A DNA stretch of 64,000 nt from Ornithinimicrobium pratense (lineage in GTDB: Bacteria; Actinomycetota; Actinomycetes; Actinomycetales; Dermatophilaceae): assembly GCF_008843165.1 (NCBI RefSeq), contig NZ_CP044427.1, positions 744,001-808,000 of the forward strand. Direction: 5' to 3'. Positions 8,990-17,681 of the stretch are shown in pieces. The notes under the pieces were generated by a model, which ran no database searches, was not told the DNA's origin, and was given only the letters and a program-made list of their open reading frames with translations. Each line of letters opens with the position of its first letter. The first letter of the stretch is position 1. A program made the position numbers and the translations under genes.

Positions 8990-10306
8990 TCAGAGGAACT
9001 GCTTGCCCTCGTCCTTGAGCACCTCGCGGGTGTTGGGGTTGACCGACGGGCGGAAGGGCACCTCCACCACCACGGCGTCGACCGGTTCACCGGAGGTCTC
9101 GGCATACTCCTCGGGCAGCCATACCCGCAGCTGGGTGCCGACCTGGCTCTGCTCGATCGGCACGTACCCGAGGGCGATGTTGGTTTCGAGCTCGGGGGAG
9201 TACCAGGGTGAGGTCAGGTAGCCGACCGGGTCGTCCTGCTCGGCGGTGCTGACCAACCAGAAGTCTGGCGCGTAGTCGGTGATCGGCTTCCCACCGAGCC
9301 GCATCCCGACCAGCATCTGGGTGAAGGGCGGGTTGCCTGCCTCCAGCTGTGCCCGCTGGGCCTCTAGCGCTGCCTTGCCGACGTAGTCCTCATCCTTCAT
9401 CCGCGGCACCTGGTAGGCCAGGTTGGTCTGCAGCGGCGAGGTCTCGGCGTCCATGTCCTGACCCCAGGAGAGGATGCCCGCCTGGACACGTCGGGGGTGG
9501 GCCGGGGCGATCACCCGCAGGTTGTGCGCCTTGCCGGCCTCCAGTACCGCCTTCCACATCTCCTCGGCGTGCAAGGTGGCGTCGTAGAGGTAGATCTCGT
9601 AACCCTTCTCACCGGTGAACCCGGTCTGGGAGACGATCACCGGCAGCCCGGCAACCTCGGCCGCGGCGAGACCGTAGTTCGGGATGTCGGCGATCACCGG
9701 GCCGATCAGGTCACGCATCAAGGCCTCGGACTTCGGGCCCTGGATCTGGACCGGGGCCACGTCGATCTCCTGGATGTGCACGTCATACCCCTTGCCGACG
9801 TTCACCCCCTGCAGCCACAGCATGAGGTCGGAGTCGGACAGGCTGAACCAGAACTCGTCCTGCGACAGGCGCAGCAGCACCGGGTCGTTCAGGATGCCGC
9901 CGGCCTCGTTGCACAGGATGACGTAGCGCGCGTGCATCGGCGAGATCTTCTTGGCCTGCCGCGTGATGACGTAGTTGACGAAATCCTCAGCGTCCGGGCC
10001 CTTGACCTGGATCTGCCGCTCCACTGCGACATTCCACATGGTGACGTCGTTGACCACGGCCTGGTGCTCGTTGAGCGGACCCCCCTCATCCATGGCGACA
10101 TACCCACGCGGGTGGTAGACGCGGTTGTAGACCTCGGCGCGCCAGGCGCCGGCGGCGACCGACAGGTGCCAGTAGGGGGACTTGCGGATGCGGGTGGAGA
10201 TCAGCAGTTCCACCGGGGTCGGTCCGGTCTGCCGAAGGTTGACCGGAACGGTCCGGCCCTGGTCCACCGTCGGGTGGTTGTGGTTGGTGTTCCGGGACGG
10301 AGTCAT
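8990..10306 (-). CDS. GcvT/DmdA/LigM-superfamily THF-dependent methyltransferase (demethylase)
   Basis: This 438-aa protein has a GcvT-type folate-binding fold (about residues 35-300) and a C-terminal barrel. Its motifs (WNVAVERQIQVKGPDA, FWFSLSDSDLMLW, VQIQGPKSEALM) are close to those of the DMSP demethylase DmdA and more distant from glycine-cleavage T protein. Relatives move a methyl group from a sulfonium, amine or aryl ether to THF, giving 5-methyl-THF. A nearby MTHFR that could recycle the product supports that reaction. A clear AAGGAG precedes the ATG. The promoter lies in the divergent region shared with the second IclR gene. The substrate is not predictable; calling it a DMSP demethylase would go beyond the evidence. 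Confidence 0.75.
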   Translation of the reverse strand: MTPSRNTNHNHPTVDQGRTVPVNLRQTGPTPVELLISTRIRKSPYWHLSVAAGAWRAEVYNRVYHPRGYVAMDEGGPLNEHQAVVNDVTMWNVAVERQIQVKGPDAEDFVNYVITRQAKKISPMHARYVILCNEAGGILNDPVLLRLSQDEFWFSLSDSDLMLWLQGVNVGKGYDVHIQEIDVAPVQIQGPKSEALMRDLIGPVIADIPNYGLAAAEVAGLPVIVSQTGFTGEKGYEIYLYDATLHAEEMWKAVLEAGKAHNLRVIAPAHPRRVQAGILSWGQDMDAETSPLQTNLAYQVPRMKDEDYVGKAALEAQRAQLEAGNPPFTQMLVGMRLGGKPITDYAPDFWLVSTAEQDDPVGYLTSPWYSPELETNIALGYVPIEQSQVGTQLRVWLPEEYAETSGEPVDAVVVEVPFRPSVNPNTREVLKDEGKQFL

Positions 10307-10383
10307 CGTCGTCTCCTTGCGCGGGGCGGGGCTGGAGCGGCACGGACCGATCAGGCCGTGGGCTGTGATCCAGCGTGCTCATG

Positions 10384-10453
10384 ACGCTATCGCACGATAA
10401 GCGGAGAGCGCAACGGTGAGCGCCATACGCAACGCCGGTCGTAGAGTTGGCCC
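10384..10453. promoter_or_regulatory. divergent promoter with paired IclR-type operators
   Basis: Read on the minus strand, two TTGCG-N5-CGC sites lie at 10432-10418 and 10413-10399, 19 bp apart. TTGCGC within the inner site is spaced 18 bases from TAGCGT (10389-10384), a candidate promoter for the methyltransferase gene. On the plus strand TAGAGT (10442-10447) lies 7 bases before the IclR ATG, and the outer site covers the expected -35. One regulator dimer pair could therefore control both directions. Confidence 0.6.
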
Positions 10454-11275
10454 ATGGGTGAGGAGCGAACCGAGGCTTCGGGGGTGGTGCAGTCAGTGCA
10501 CCGCGCCCTCACCATCCTGGAGCTGCTGGCCCGGAGCGGGGAGGTCAGCGTGAGCGAGGTCGCGGCCGAGCTCGGGGTGCACCGGTCGACGGCGAGCCGA
10601 CTGGTGGCGGCCCTGGTGGAGCACGAGATGGTGCAGCAGCCGGAGGTCCGTGGACGGGTCCGGCTGGGGCCGGGAATCCTGCGCCTGGCCGGTGCAGCCA
10701 ACGCACGGCTTGACCTGGTGCAGGAGGCGAGGCCGGTGTGCCGGGCGCTGGCGGCACGGACGAACGAGACCGTGAACCTCGCCGTCCTCGCCGACCGGTC
10801 GGCGCTTTACGTGGACCAGGTGATCGGGCCGTCCACGATCACCTCGTACAACTGGGTGGGTCAGCACATCCCGCTGCACGCGACCTCCAACGGCAGGATC
10901 CTGGTCAGCGAGATGCCCTCCTCGGTGCGCCTCGACACCTGGGGCGAGCTGTCGGCATACACCGACCAGACCGTGACCGATGCCGGGGTGCTGGAGCAGC
11001 TGGTGGCGCAGGCGCGGACGCAGGGGTATGCCGTGGTGCGGGACGAGCTGGATGTGGGCCTGACGGCGGTCGCCGCGCCGGTGCGCAACGCGCACGGGGA
11101 GATCAGCGCCTCGATGAGCATCTCCGGACCGACCTTCCGGATCGGTCCGGCACGGGTCGACGAGCTGGTGCCGCTCCTGGTCCGCGCCGCCGGCGCCGTC
11201 TCGGCCCGGCTCGGTTGGCTCGGTGAGGCGGCCCCGGGGGCGGGACCAGGCACGGCAGTCCTGCGCGGCCCTTGA
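10454..11275 (+). CDS. IclR-family transcriptional regulator (copy 2)
   Basis: The 273-aa protein has the IclR winged HTH at residues 10-72 (RALTILELLARSGEVSVSEVAAELGVHRSTASRLV) and the ligand-binding domain at 80-255. It is paralogous to the regulator at 8168-8947; the duplication flanks the methyltransferase gene. The extra C-terminal tail is Gly/Pro-rich. The start lies 7 bases after TAGAGT, which suggests a leaderless transcript. The gene is divergent from the methyltransferase and sits 79 bases upstream of the FAD-GcvT fusion, whose promoter carries the same operator type. Confidence 0.9.
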   Translation: MGEERTEASGVVQSVHRALTILELLARSGEVSVSEVAAELGVHRSTASRLVAALVEHEMVQQPEVRGRVRLGPGILRLAGAANARLDLVQEARPVCRALAARTNETVNLAVLADRSALYVDQVIGPSTITSYNWVGQHIPLHATSNGRILVSEMPSSVRLDTWGELSAYTDQTVTDAGVLEQLVAQARTQGYAVVRDELDVGLTAVAAPVRNAHGEISASMSISGPTFRIGPARVDELVPLLVRAAGAVSARLGWLGEAAPGAGPGTAVLRGP

Positions 11276-11336
11276 CAGGAGTCCGGCGCGGGCGCACGAT
11301 AGTTGCGTCATGTGCGCACAGTTGCGCAATACGCAC
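11272..11336 (+). promoter_or_regulatory. promoter with two IclR-type operators 19 bp apart
   Basis: TTGACA (11272-11277) is spaced 17 bases from CACGAT (11295-11300). Two operator-like sites follow, TTGCGTCATGTGCGC (11303-11317) and TTGCGCAATACGCAC (11322-11336), with starts 19 bp apart, the same spacing as in the divergent region upstream. They cover the expected transcription start, so a repressor bound there would block initiation. Confidence 0.6.
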
Positions 11337-11354
11337 TTCGAAGGGTATGCCTCG

Positions 11355-13907
11355 ATGAGCACCTCAGCCCTCCCGGACCGCTGCGACGTGCTGGTCATCG
11401 GAGCCGGCATCGTCGGAAACGCGTTGGTCCACCACCTGGCTCGCCTGGGGTGGCAGGACATTGTGCAGATCGACAAGGGTCCGCTGCCGAACCCCGGCGG
11501 CTCCACCGGTCACGCTTCCAACTTCATCTTCCCGGTCGACCACAGTCGGGAGATCACCGACCTGACGCTGGACTCGGTCCGGCAGTACCGCGAGATGGGC
11601 GTCTTCATCGAGTCCGGCGGCATCGAGGTCGCACGGACACAGGAGCGGATGGAGGAGCTGCGGCGTCGGATGTCGTCGGCCCGGGCCTGGGGGATCGAGT
11701 CGCGGTTGGTCACACCCGAGGAGATCGTCGAGCTGGTGCCCTTCGTCGACCCCTCCGTCCTGGTCGGGGGCTTCTACACGCCGTCCGTCGGCGTGGTCGA
11801 CTCGCTGCGGGCCGGCACCATCATGCGGGAGCAGGCCCAGGAGTCCGGTGCGCTGACCACTGTGCCGAACGTCGAGGTGACGGGGATCAGCGTGACCGAG
11901 GGACGGGTCCGAGCCGTGCAGACCGACAGGGGCACGATCGAGGCCCCCGTGGTGGTCATCGCCTGCGGCGTCTGGAGCCCTCAACTGGCGCGGATGGCTG
12001 GCGCGCACATCCCGCTGACCCCGGCGGTGCACCAGATGATCTCAGTGGGCCCCTGCGCCCCCCTGGCCAGCACGGACGGCGAGATCAGCTTCCCCATCGT
12101 CCGCGACATGGACACCTTCTGCTACGAACGCCAGCATGGCTCGGACATGGAGGTCGGCTCCTATGCGCACCGGCCGATCCTGCACGAGCCCGAAGAGATC
12201 CCCTCGATAACCCAGGCCAAGCTCTCGCCGACCGAGATGCCGTTCACCGAGGACGACTTCGACCCGCAGCTGGAGCAGGCGCTGGAGCTCATGCCCGAGC
12301 TGCTCGGTGACGAGCGGGCCGAGATCCGGTATGCCATCAACGGCCTCCTCTCGCTCACCCCGGACGGCGCGCCGGTGCTGGGAGAGACCCCCGAGGTTGG
12401 TGGGCTGTGGAGCTGCGCCGCGGTGTGGATCAAGGAGGGCCCCGGGGTCGGGCGGGCGGTGGCCGAGTGGATGACGCACGGTCGCCCCGAGATCGACCTG
12501 GGCGCCAGTGACATCGCCCGCTTCTATCCCCACCAGCGGACGCGCGCCCACGTCCGCGCCCGCACCAGCGAAGCCTTCAACAAGACCTACGGCATCGTGC
12601 ACCCCGGAGAGCAGTGGCAGAGCTCACGCCGGGTGCGCCTGTCCCCGATGCATACCGCGCAGCGTGAGCTCGGCGCCGTCTTCCATGAGGCTGTGGGCTG
12701 GGAGCGCCCACAGTGGTACGAGTGCAACGCGGGGCTCTTGGAGGAGTTCGGTGAGGCGGTGATGCCCCGGGAGAACGAGTGGGATGCCCGCTGGTGGAGC
12801 CCGATCATCAACGCTGAGCACCTGGCGATGCGGGCCCGGGGTGGGATCGTGGACCTGACCGCCTTCGCCATCTTCGACGTCGTCGGCCCGCAAGCCCTGG
12901 CAGCGATCCAACGCATCGTCGTGGCACAGGCAGACGTCCGCGTGGGCCGGGTCATCTACACCCCGGTGCTGGATGAGGCCGGTGGCTTCCGCTCCGACCT
13001 CACCGTCATGCGCCTCGGGCACGACCACTTCCGCGTCGTCACCGGCGGCGCGCACGGCATGGTCGACCAGAAGTGGTTCGCTGACCACCTGCCCGAGGGG
13101 GCCGAGCTGGTTGACCTCACCTCGGCGATCAGCACGATCGGTCTCTGGGGACCGCGGGCGGCCGACGTGCTGGGTGCGCTGACCGACGACGACATCTCCC
13201 CTGAGCACTTCGCGTTTGGGACGTGGAAGCTGATCGAGGTCGGGGAGCTGTCGGTGCTGGCTTCCAGGATCTCCTACGTGGGGGAGTTCGGGTGGGAGCT
13301 CTACGTGCCGATGGAGACTGGAGCGGCGCTGTGGGACCGGCTGATCGAGGTCGGTCGCGAGCACGGCGTCGGGCCTGTCGGGATTGGTGTCTACACCACC
13401 ACGGGTCGGATCGAGAAGGGATACCGCGCCTACGGCGCCGAGCTGGACGCGGAGCGGAGCCTGTCCGAGACCGGGATGAGCAGGCCCAAGATCAAGGATG
13501 CCGACTTCATCGGCAAACAGGCGGTCCTCGAGCAGGAAGGCGTGGACCCCAAGGCGGTCCTGTGCGCCCTGACCGTCGACGACCACACCAGCGCCGACGG
13601 CTCAAGGCGCTACATGCTCGGCGGTGAACCCATCCTGACCCGTGAGGGTCAGCCCTTGACGGACGGGCACGGTCACCATCCCTACGTCACCTCGGCCGCC
13701 TCGGCGCCGAGTCTGGGCAAGCACGTGCTGATGGCATTCCTCCCGCCCGCGCAGGCGGTGCCCGGCACCGAGCTGGCGGTGTCCTACATGGAGCAGCTCT
13801 TCCCGGTCACTGTGGCTCGTGCAGACGCCACCCCGCTGCTCGACCCGGACAATCTGCGGGTCAAGGGACGGTATGCCGAGCTGGGTGCGGGCGTGGGGGG
13901 TGCCTGA
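11355..13907 (+). CDS. dimethylglycine/sarcosine dehydrogenase-like FAD oxidoreductase-GcvT fusion
   Basis: This is an 850-aa cytoplasmic enzyme. An N-terminal DAO domain (about 10-370) has the dinucleotide site VIGAGIVGNALVHHLA and GGSTGHASNF, where His53 sits at the position used for covalent FAD attachment in dimethylglycine oxidase. It is followed by an FAO_M linker (about 375-435), a GcvT folate domain (about 440-740) and a GcvT C-terminal barrel (750-845). Family members oxidise N-methyl groups and hand the C1 unit to THF as 5,10-methylene-THF. The etfBA genes directly downstream imply a dehydrogenase that uses ETF, not an oxidase using O2. ATG 11355 is used; an in-frame ATG at 11310 would start inside an operator. 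Confidence 0.85.
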   Translation: MSTSALPDRCDVLVIGAGIVGNALVHHLARLGWQDIVQIDKGPLPNPGGSTGHASNFIFPVDHSREITDLTLDSVRQYREMGVFIESGGIEVARTQERMEELRRRMSSARAWGIESRLVTPEEIVELVPFVDPSVLVGGFYTPSVGVVDSLRAGTIMREQAQESGALTTVPNVEVTGISVTEGRVRAVQTDRGTIEAPVVVIACGVWSPQLARMAGAHIPLTPAVHQMISVGPCAPLASTDGEISFPIVRDMDTFCYERQHGSDMEVGSYAHRPILHEPEEIPSITQAKLSPTEMPFTEDDFDPQLEQALELMPELLGDERAEIRYAINGLLSLTPDGAPVLGETPEVGGLWSCAAVWIKEGPGVGRAVAEWMTHGRPEIDLGASDIARFYPHQRTRAHVRARTSEAFNKTYGIVHPGEQWQSSRRVRLSPMHTAQRELGAVFHEAVGWERPQWYECNAGLLEEFGEAVMPRENEWDARWWSPIINAEHLAMRARGGIVDLTAFAIFDVVGPQALAAIQRIVVAQADVRVGRVIYTPVLDEAGGFRSDLTVMRLGHDHFRVVTGGAHGMVDQKWFADHLPEGAELVDLTSAISTIGLWGPRAADVLGALTDDDISPEHFAFGTWKLIEVGELSVLASRISYVGEFGWELYVPMETGAALWDRLIEVGREHGVGPVGIGVYTTTGRIEKGYRAYGAELDAERSLSETGMSRPKIKDADFIGKQAVLEQEGVDPKAVLCALTVDDHTSADGSRRYMLGGEPILTREGQPLTDGHGHHPYVTSAASAPSLGKHVLMAFLPPAQAVPGTELAVSYMEQLFPVTVARADATPLLDPDNLRVKGRYAELGAGVGGA

Positions 13908-13908
13908 G

Positions 13909-14679
13909 ATGACCGACGTGCTGGTCTGTGTGAAGCGGGTGCCCGACGCCAGCGGCGAGGTGGTGCTCACCGAGGCCGGGGACTCGGTGGATGGACGCTA
14001 CGCCGGTTACACCATGAGCGCGCACGAGGAGTGTGCCCTCGAGATCGCGGTGGGCATTGCCGGCGAGTCCGATGGTGAGGTCACCGTGCTCAGCCTGGGG
14101 GAGGAGGACTGCGTGGAACAGCTGCGGGCCGCGGTCGCAGTGGGGGCCCATGCGGCCGTCCGTATCGATGCGCTGGCAGATGCCTTCGGGCCGGGGGATG
14201 TTGCCGCCGCGATCGCCTCCGCCGTGCGTGAGAAGGAGGCCGGGGGCGCCAGCTACGACCTGGTGCTGCTGGGCAACGATGCTGCTGACACCGGAGATCA
14301 CCAGGTCGGTATCCGGCTGGCGCATCTGCTCGAGCGGCCGGTGGTGGCAGGGGCACTGACGGTCACCGTGGCGGAGGGCCGGGCCGAGGTCCGCGCCGAT
14401 ACGGCGACGGGGACCGAGGTCTACGAGCTGCCGTTGCCCGCGGTCGCGACCGTGCTGGAGGGCGGTGTGCAGCCGCGCTACCCCTCGATCAGCGGACGGA
14501 TGCGCGCCAAGAAGACGCCGATCGAGGTCCTCGAGCCGGGTGTCGAACCGCGGGGCAACGGCCGGCTCGGGTTGCGGGTGCTTCCACCGCCGGACAGCCA
14601 GGTGGAGGTGCTGGGTCAGGGTGAGGGCGCCGCCGCGCGGCTTGCTCAGGTGCTGCGAGAGCTGGGAGTGGTGCGATGA
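13909..14679 (+). CDS. etfB: electron transfer flavoprotein beta subunit
   Basis: This 256-aa ETF beta subunit has the N-terminal CVKRVPD signature and the conserved VLLGNDAADTGDHQVGIRLA segment. It forms a heterodimer with EtfA that binds FAD and AMP and carries electrons from flavin dehydrogenases to ETF-quinone oxidoreductase. It starts one base after the stop of the FAD-GcvT fusion gene and overlaps etfA by four bases, so the three genes are almost certainly one operon. This copy is probably dedicated to the upstream dehydrogenase. Confidence 0.93.
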   Translation: MTDVLVCVKRVPDASGEVVLTEAGDSVDGRYAGYTMSAHEECALEIAVGIAGESDGEVTVLSLGEEDCVEQLRAAVAVGAHAAVRIDALADAFGPGDVAAAIASAVREKEAGGASYDLVLLGNDAADTGDHQVGIRLAHLLERPVVAGALTVTVAEGRAEVRADTATGTEVYELPLPAVATVLEGGVQPRYPSISGRMRAKKTPIEVLEPGVEPRGNGRLGLRVLPPPDSQVEVLGQGEGAAARLAQVLRELGVVR

Positions 14680-15656
14680 GTGTGCTGGTGCTGGTGGAGA
14701 CGGAGGTCGCCGGCCAGGGCGAGCCGGGACTGTCCGTGGTGGCTGAGGAGACGCTGACCTTCGCGCGTGGACTACCCGGGGACGCGGTCGACGCGGTGCT
14801 CGTCGGACACGTCGGCCTGCCCAGTGAGAGGGTGCTGGCGCAGTGCCGCGAGCATGGGGTGCGCACCCTGTTCGTCAGCACGGATGCGCAGCTGGAGCGC
14901 TACGCGGCCCGCGCCTGGGCCCGTGTCGTCGACGCCGGCCTCCAGGGGAGCGGTGCGGCATACCTGATCGGCGGTGGCACTCCGCGGGGCAACGAGGTGC
15001 TGGCCCACGTGGCTTCCTTCCACGACGTGCCGATGGCGGCGAACGTGGTGCAGATCGTCCAGTCGGACCCGCTGGAGGTCGAGCGGCAGGTCGTCGGTGG
15101 TGCGGTGCTGGAGCGGATCGGGCTTGGCGGTGAGCTCGCGGTGGCGTCGGTGGCGGGACACGCGGTGGCACCCGTCCCGTCGGCGGAGCCGACGCAGACA
15201 CAGGTGGAACAGGTCGCGGTCCAGCTGACCCCGGCCGACCTGGCCGCCCAGGTGCGGCGCAGCGAGGTGCGCGAGGCTGGCGACACCTCGGCCCTGACCG
15301 GCGCCTCGGTGGTCGTCGGGGTCGGACGCGGGGTCGGTGGCGCCGACCGGTTCACCGCTGCCGAGGCACTCGCCGAACGCCTCGGTGGCGCGGTCGGCGT
15401 CTCGCGGGTGGTGACCAGCCTCGGCTGGCGTCCGCACCACGAGCAGGTGGGACAGACCGGCAGCCGCATCAGTCCCGATCTCTACCTGGCGTGCGGCATC
15501 AGCGGCGCGATCCAGCACTGGGCCGGATGCGCGTCCTCGCGGACCATCATCGCCATCAACACCGACGACGAGGCGCCGATGGTGACCAAGGCGCAGTATG
15601 CCGTCATCGGCGACATGCACGAGGTCCTTCCCGCGCTGCTGGAGGAGCTGGGCTAA
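14676..15656 (+). CDS. etfA: electron transfer flavoprotein alpha subunit
   Basis: The 326-aa ETF alpha subunit has the C-terminal FAD domain with the signatures VVVGVGRGVGGADRF, GQTGSRISPDLYLACGISGAIQHWAGC and IIAINTDDEAPM. The ATG overlaps the etfB stop (ATGA). It is the last gene of the dehydrogenase-etfBA operon; the convergent P-type ATPase gene ends 42 bases downstream, with no obvious strong hairpin between them. Confidence 0.94.
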   Translation: MSVLVLVETEVAGQGEPGLSVVAEETLTFARGLPGDAVDAVLVGHVGLPSERVLAQCREHGVRTLFVSTDAQLERYAARAWARVVDAGLQGSGAAYLIGGGTPRGNEVLAHVASFHDVPMAANVVQIVQSDPLEVERQVVGGAVLERIGLGGELAVASVAGHAVAPVPSAEPTQTQVEQVAVQLTPADLAAQVRRSEVREAGDTSALTGASVVVGVGRGVGGADRFTAAEALAERLGGAVGVSRVVTSLGWRPHHEQVGQTGSRISPDLYLACGISGAIQHWAGCASSRTIIAINTDDEAPMVTKAQYAVIGDMHEVLPALLEELG

Positions 15657-15698
15657 CCCGTCGGAAGGGAGACGACCGCAGCCGGACACCCGATCGCG

Positions 15699-17681
15699 TC
15701 ACACTCGACAGCGGGCAGGGACATCGGCATCGTCCAGGACGGGCACGTGCCTTGCGCGTCCGGCGCGGACGCCGTTGGCGATGACGACGACCTCGGCGAG
15801 CTCGTGGATCAGCACCACGGCCGCGAGGCCGAGGATGCCGAACAGCGCCAGCGGGATCAGGACCGCGATCAGGACCAGCGACAGCACCACGTTCTGCAGC
15901 ATGATCGCGCGGGTGCGGCGGGCGTGGTCGAACGCGAATGGAAGTAGCCGCAGGTCATCACCCATGAGGGCGACGTCGGCGGTCTCGATGGCGACGTCGG
16001 TGCCCATGGCGCCCATCGCGACACCGACGTCGGCGGTGGCCAGCGCGGGCGCGTCGTTGATGCCGTCCCCGACCATCGCGGTCGGTCCGTGTGTGCGCAG
16101 CCTGGCCACCACCTGCGTCTTATGTTCAGGGCGCAGGTCCGCGTGCACTTCATCGATGCCGGCCTGCGCGGCTAGCGCTTGGGCGGTGACCTGGTTGTCG
16201 CCGGTGAGCATCGCCACCGTGTAGCCGCGGTCGGCGAAGCGGGCGATGACCTCACTCGCCTCTGGTCGCAGCTCATCCCTGACCGCGATCGCGCCGACCG
16301 GGTGGCCGTCGACCTCCACCACGACCGCGGTCGCGCCGGCCTGCTGCATGGCGGTCACGGCCAGGGAGAGATCCCCGGGCTCGATCCAGCCGGGTTTGCC
16401 CAGCCGGACCCAGGCGCCGTCCACGGTGCCGTCCAGTCCAGCGCCGGCGACCGCTTCGATGTCCTGTGCAGCGGGGACCTGGCCGGCGGCGGCCAGGATC
16501 GCCGCGGCCAGGGGGTGCTCGCTGCGGGCCTCCAGCGCAGCCGCCCACGCCAACACCTGGTCCGGGGCGTGGCCGGGTGCGGTGGCGACGTCGATCACGG
16601 TCGGCTGGTGACGGGTGAGCGTGCCGGTCTTGTCCAGGGCGATGGTGCGCACCCGGCCCAGGGCCTCCATCGCGGCGCCACCCTTGACCAGGACGCCGCG
16701 GCGGCTGGCCGCACCGATCGAGGCAACTGCGGTGACCGGCACAGAGATCGCCAGCGCGCAGGGTGAGGCGGCCACGACCATGACCAGGGCCCGGTGCACC
16801 CACACCGACGGGTCCCCCACGAGCGCACCGAGCAGCACCGTCAGCCCCGCGGCGACCAGGATGCCGGGCACCAGCGGCCCGGCGATCCGGTCAGCCAGCC
16901 GCTGCGTGGCGCCGCGGCGGGACTGCTCGGCCTCCACCACGTGCACAATGCGGGCCAGGGAGTTGTCCTGAGCAGGGGCGATGACTTCGACCTCCAGTGC
17001 TCCGGAGCCGTTGATCGACCCGGCGAAGACCTCCTCACCCGGCCCGGTCTCTACCGGCATGGATTCACCGGTGATCGCTGAGGTGTCCAGGCTGCTACGA
17101 CCGGTCAGTACGGTCCCGTCGGTCGCCAGCCGCTCGCCCGGGCGGACCACCATGACATCCCCGACCCTCAGCTGTGCGGGGTCGAGCACGAGCTCGCGGC
17201 CGTCGCGCAGCACTGTCGCCTCCTTCGGGACCAGGTCCAGCAGCGCCCGCAGGCCGTGCCGGGTCCGGGCCAGGGAGTACTCCTCCAGGCCTTCGCTGAG
17301 GGAGAACAGGAACGCCAGGGCGGCGGCCTCCTGTACCTGACCGAGCAGGGTGGCCCCCACCGCGCCGATCGTCATCAGCAGGCCGACGCCGAGCTTGCCG
17401 CGCGCTAGCCGCCGTAGCGCACCCGGGACGAACGTGGATCCGCCCACCAGCAGGGCGGCGGCAGCCAGCACGAGCTCCGTCGTCCCCTGTTCGGCTAACC
17501 CGGCGAGCAACCCGGCGCCCAGCAGCGCACCGGAGAGCAGACCGAGCTGCACCTCCCGCACGTGCCAGACCCGGGTGACCGGCTCCTGCCCTTCTTCGCC
17601 GACCGGGGCAGGAGGCGGTGTGATCTCGCACCCGCACGCGTCCATCAGGACCTGATGCTTCGGCCTGTCCTGGCCGCTCAC
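15699..17681 (-). CDS. heavy-metal translocating P-type ATPase
   Basis: This 660-aa P1B-type ATPase exports a transition or heavy metal ion. It has the TM6 metal motif SPC (ASPCALAIS), the phosphorylation loop DKTGTLT, the hinge GDGINDAPALA and the MLTGDN region. There is no N-terminal HMA domain, only a short Cys-containing N-terminus (DACGCE). SPC together with the C-terminal HELAEVVV segment resembles the P1B-4 (Co/Fe) class more than CPC-type Zn/Cd/Cu pumps. Its GTG start overlaps the stop of the upstream CmtR-like sensor by four bases, so the sensor and pump form an operon. Confidence 0.9.
   Translation of the reverse strand: MSGQDRPKHQVLMDACGCEITPPPAPVGEEGQEPVTRVWHVREVQLGLLSGALLGAGLLAGLAEQGTTELVLAAAALLVGGSTFVPGALRRLARGKLGVGLLMTIGAVGATLLGQVQEAAALAFLFSLSEGLEEYSLARTRHGLRALLDLVPKEATVLRDGRELVLDPAQLRVGDVMVVRPGERLATDGTVLTGRSSLDTSAITGESMPVETGPGEEVFAGSINGSGALEVEVIAPAQDNSLARIVHVVEAEQSRRGATQRLADRIAGPLVPGILVAAGLTVLLGALVGDPSVWVHRALVMVVAASPCALAISVPVTAVASIGAASRRGVLVKGGAAMEALGRVRTIALDKTGTLTRHQPTVIDVATAPGHAPDQVLAWAAALEARSEHPLAAAILAAAGQVPAAQDIEAVAGAGLDGTVDGAWVRLGKPGWIEPGDLSLAVTAMQQAGATAVVVEVDGHPVGAIAVRDELRPEASEVIARFADRGYTVAMLTGDNQVTAQALAAQAGIDEVHADLRPEHKTQVVARLRTHGPTAMVGDGINDAPALATADVGVAMGAMGTDVAIETADVALMGDDLRLLPFAFDHARRTRAIMLQNVVLSLVLIAVLIPLALFGILGLAAVVLIHELAEVVVIANGVRAGRARHVPVLDDADVPARCRV

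Noticed and set aside
8990..10306. Naming the methyltransferase DMSP demethylase (dmdA)
   Set aside because: Motifs are shared with several GcvT-superfamily demethylases, and no DMSP-specific partner genes (dmdB, dmdC, dmdD, DMSP transporter) are in view.
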